Below, one piece after another: positions 13,783 through 13,882 of a stretch of DNA of 13,882 bases. A program made the translations under genes and the position numbers. Each line of letters opens with the position of its first letter. Within the stretch, counting starts at the first letter, position 1. Origin of the DNA: Clostridiales bacterium UBA2432 (lineage in GTDB: Bacteria; Bacillota; Clostridia; Lachnospirales; Vallitaleaceae); NCBI GenBank assembly GCA_002342805.1, contig DDQW01000013.1, forward strand, positions 1-13,882. Reading direction: 5' to 3'. Under the pieces are notes generated by a model that worked only from the letters and a program-made list of their open reading frames with translations, was not told where the DNA came from and ran no database searches.

Positions 13783-13882
13783 CTATTCACAGCAAACTTT
13801 GCTAAAAGAACCACCAAATATCGATAATTCTACATAACCTCGATTAATTTCAAAAGTATATTCTTCATCAGATTTGCCTATT
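13783..13882 (-). CDS. C-terminal end of an unidentified cargo gene (runs off the window)
   Basis: The minus strand reads in one open frame from the window edge through GKSDEEYTFEINRGYVELSI and then FGGSFSKVCCE to a TAG stop at 13783-13785. The composition is convincingly protein-like, and the position, 18 bases past an IS91-like right end on the minus strand, is that of every other cargo gene here. The first 32 visible codons are too few to assign a family; the start lies beyond 13882. Confidence 0.6.
   Translation of the reverse strand, partial: IGKSDEEYTFEINRGYVELSIFGGSFSKVCCE

Noticed and set aside
1..13882. CRISPR array
   Set aside because: The repeated sequences are element ends spaced kilobases apart; there are no regularly spaced short repeats and no cas genes.

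Overview
The window looks like an accessory island from a low-GC, Gram-positive-type bacterium (Bacillota). The DNA is AT-rich, nearly every gene has a strong GGAGG-type ribosome binding site a few bases before its ATG, and the protein families (RepA_N-like domain, HEPN, GmrSD-like nuclease, IS91-like and IS3 transposases) fit that group. Genus cannot be read from the sequence. I see no core genes and no rRNA or tRNA genes.

Layout. All cargo genes lie on the minus strand. From left to right they are: a small RepA_N-like winged-helix protein (142-510); a 422-residue protein with a possible PIN-like nuclease signature (2030-3298); a broken HEPN-type gene (3433-4386); a zinc-binding protein of unknown role (6787-7680); a small membrane-anchored protein (8105-8584); a two-helix membrane protein interrupted by an amber codon (8707-9426); a class I methyltransferase (9535-10185); a single-chain GmrSD-like DUF262/HNH restriction nuclease (10713-12302); and the tail of one more gene at the right edge (13783-13882). 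On the plus strand, between these genes, lie IS91-like elements that encode a tyrosine recombinase and an HUH/Y2 transposase. One is nearly full length (4417-6789). One is an internal-deletion derivative (12466-13765). One is gutted by an IS3-family insertion (660-2005). One is a solo right end (10553-10695), and the last 17 bases of another open the window. None has an undamaged pair of genes.

How it fits together. Each cargo gene or gene group behaves like a cassette. The stop codon of most genes is followed within about 0-28 bases (minus strand) by TAAC, i.e. GTTA on the plus strand. All five IS91-like right ends finish exactly on such a GTTA. One uninterrupted spacer (3331-3440) is a roughly 110-base imperfect palindrome, ATAAC...GTTAT, built like an integron attC site, and the upstream gene's stop codon lies inside it. 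The left flank of the first IS91-like element carries ATAAC and its right end runs into GTTAT, as if the element had split a similar site. The working hypothesis is a cassette array without a visible integron integrase, whose attC-like sites have been colonised by GTTA-targeting IS91-like elements. The main alternative is ISCR-like capture of flanking cargo by one-ended rolling-circle transposition. The cargo has a defence flavour (HEPN, GmrSD-like, possible PIN), but no complete known multi-gene system is present.

Caution: several genes are broken by single-base indels, some in homopolymer runs, so part of the apparent decay could be sequencing error.
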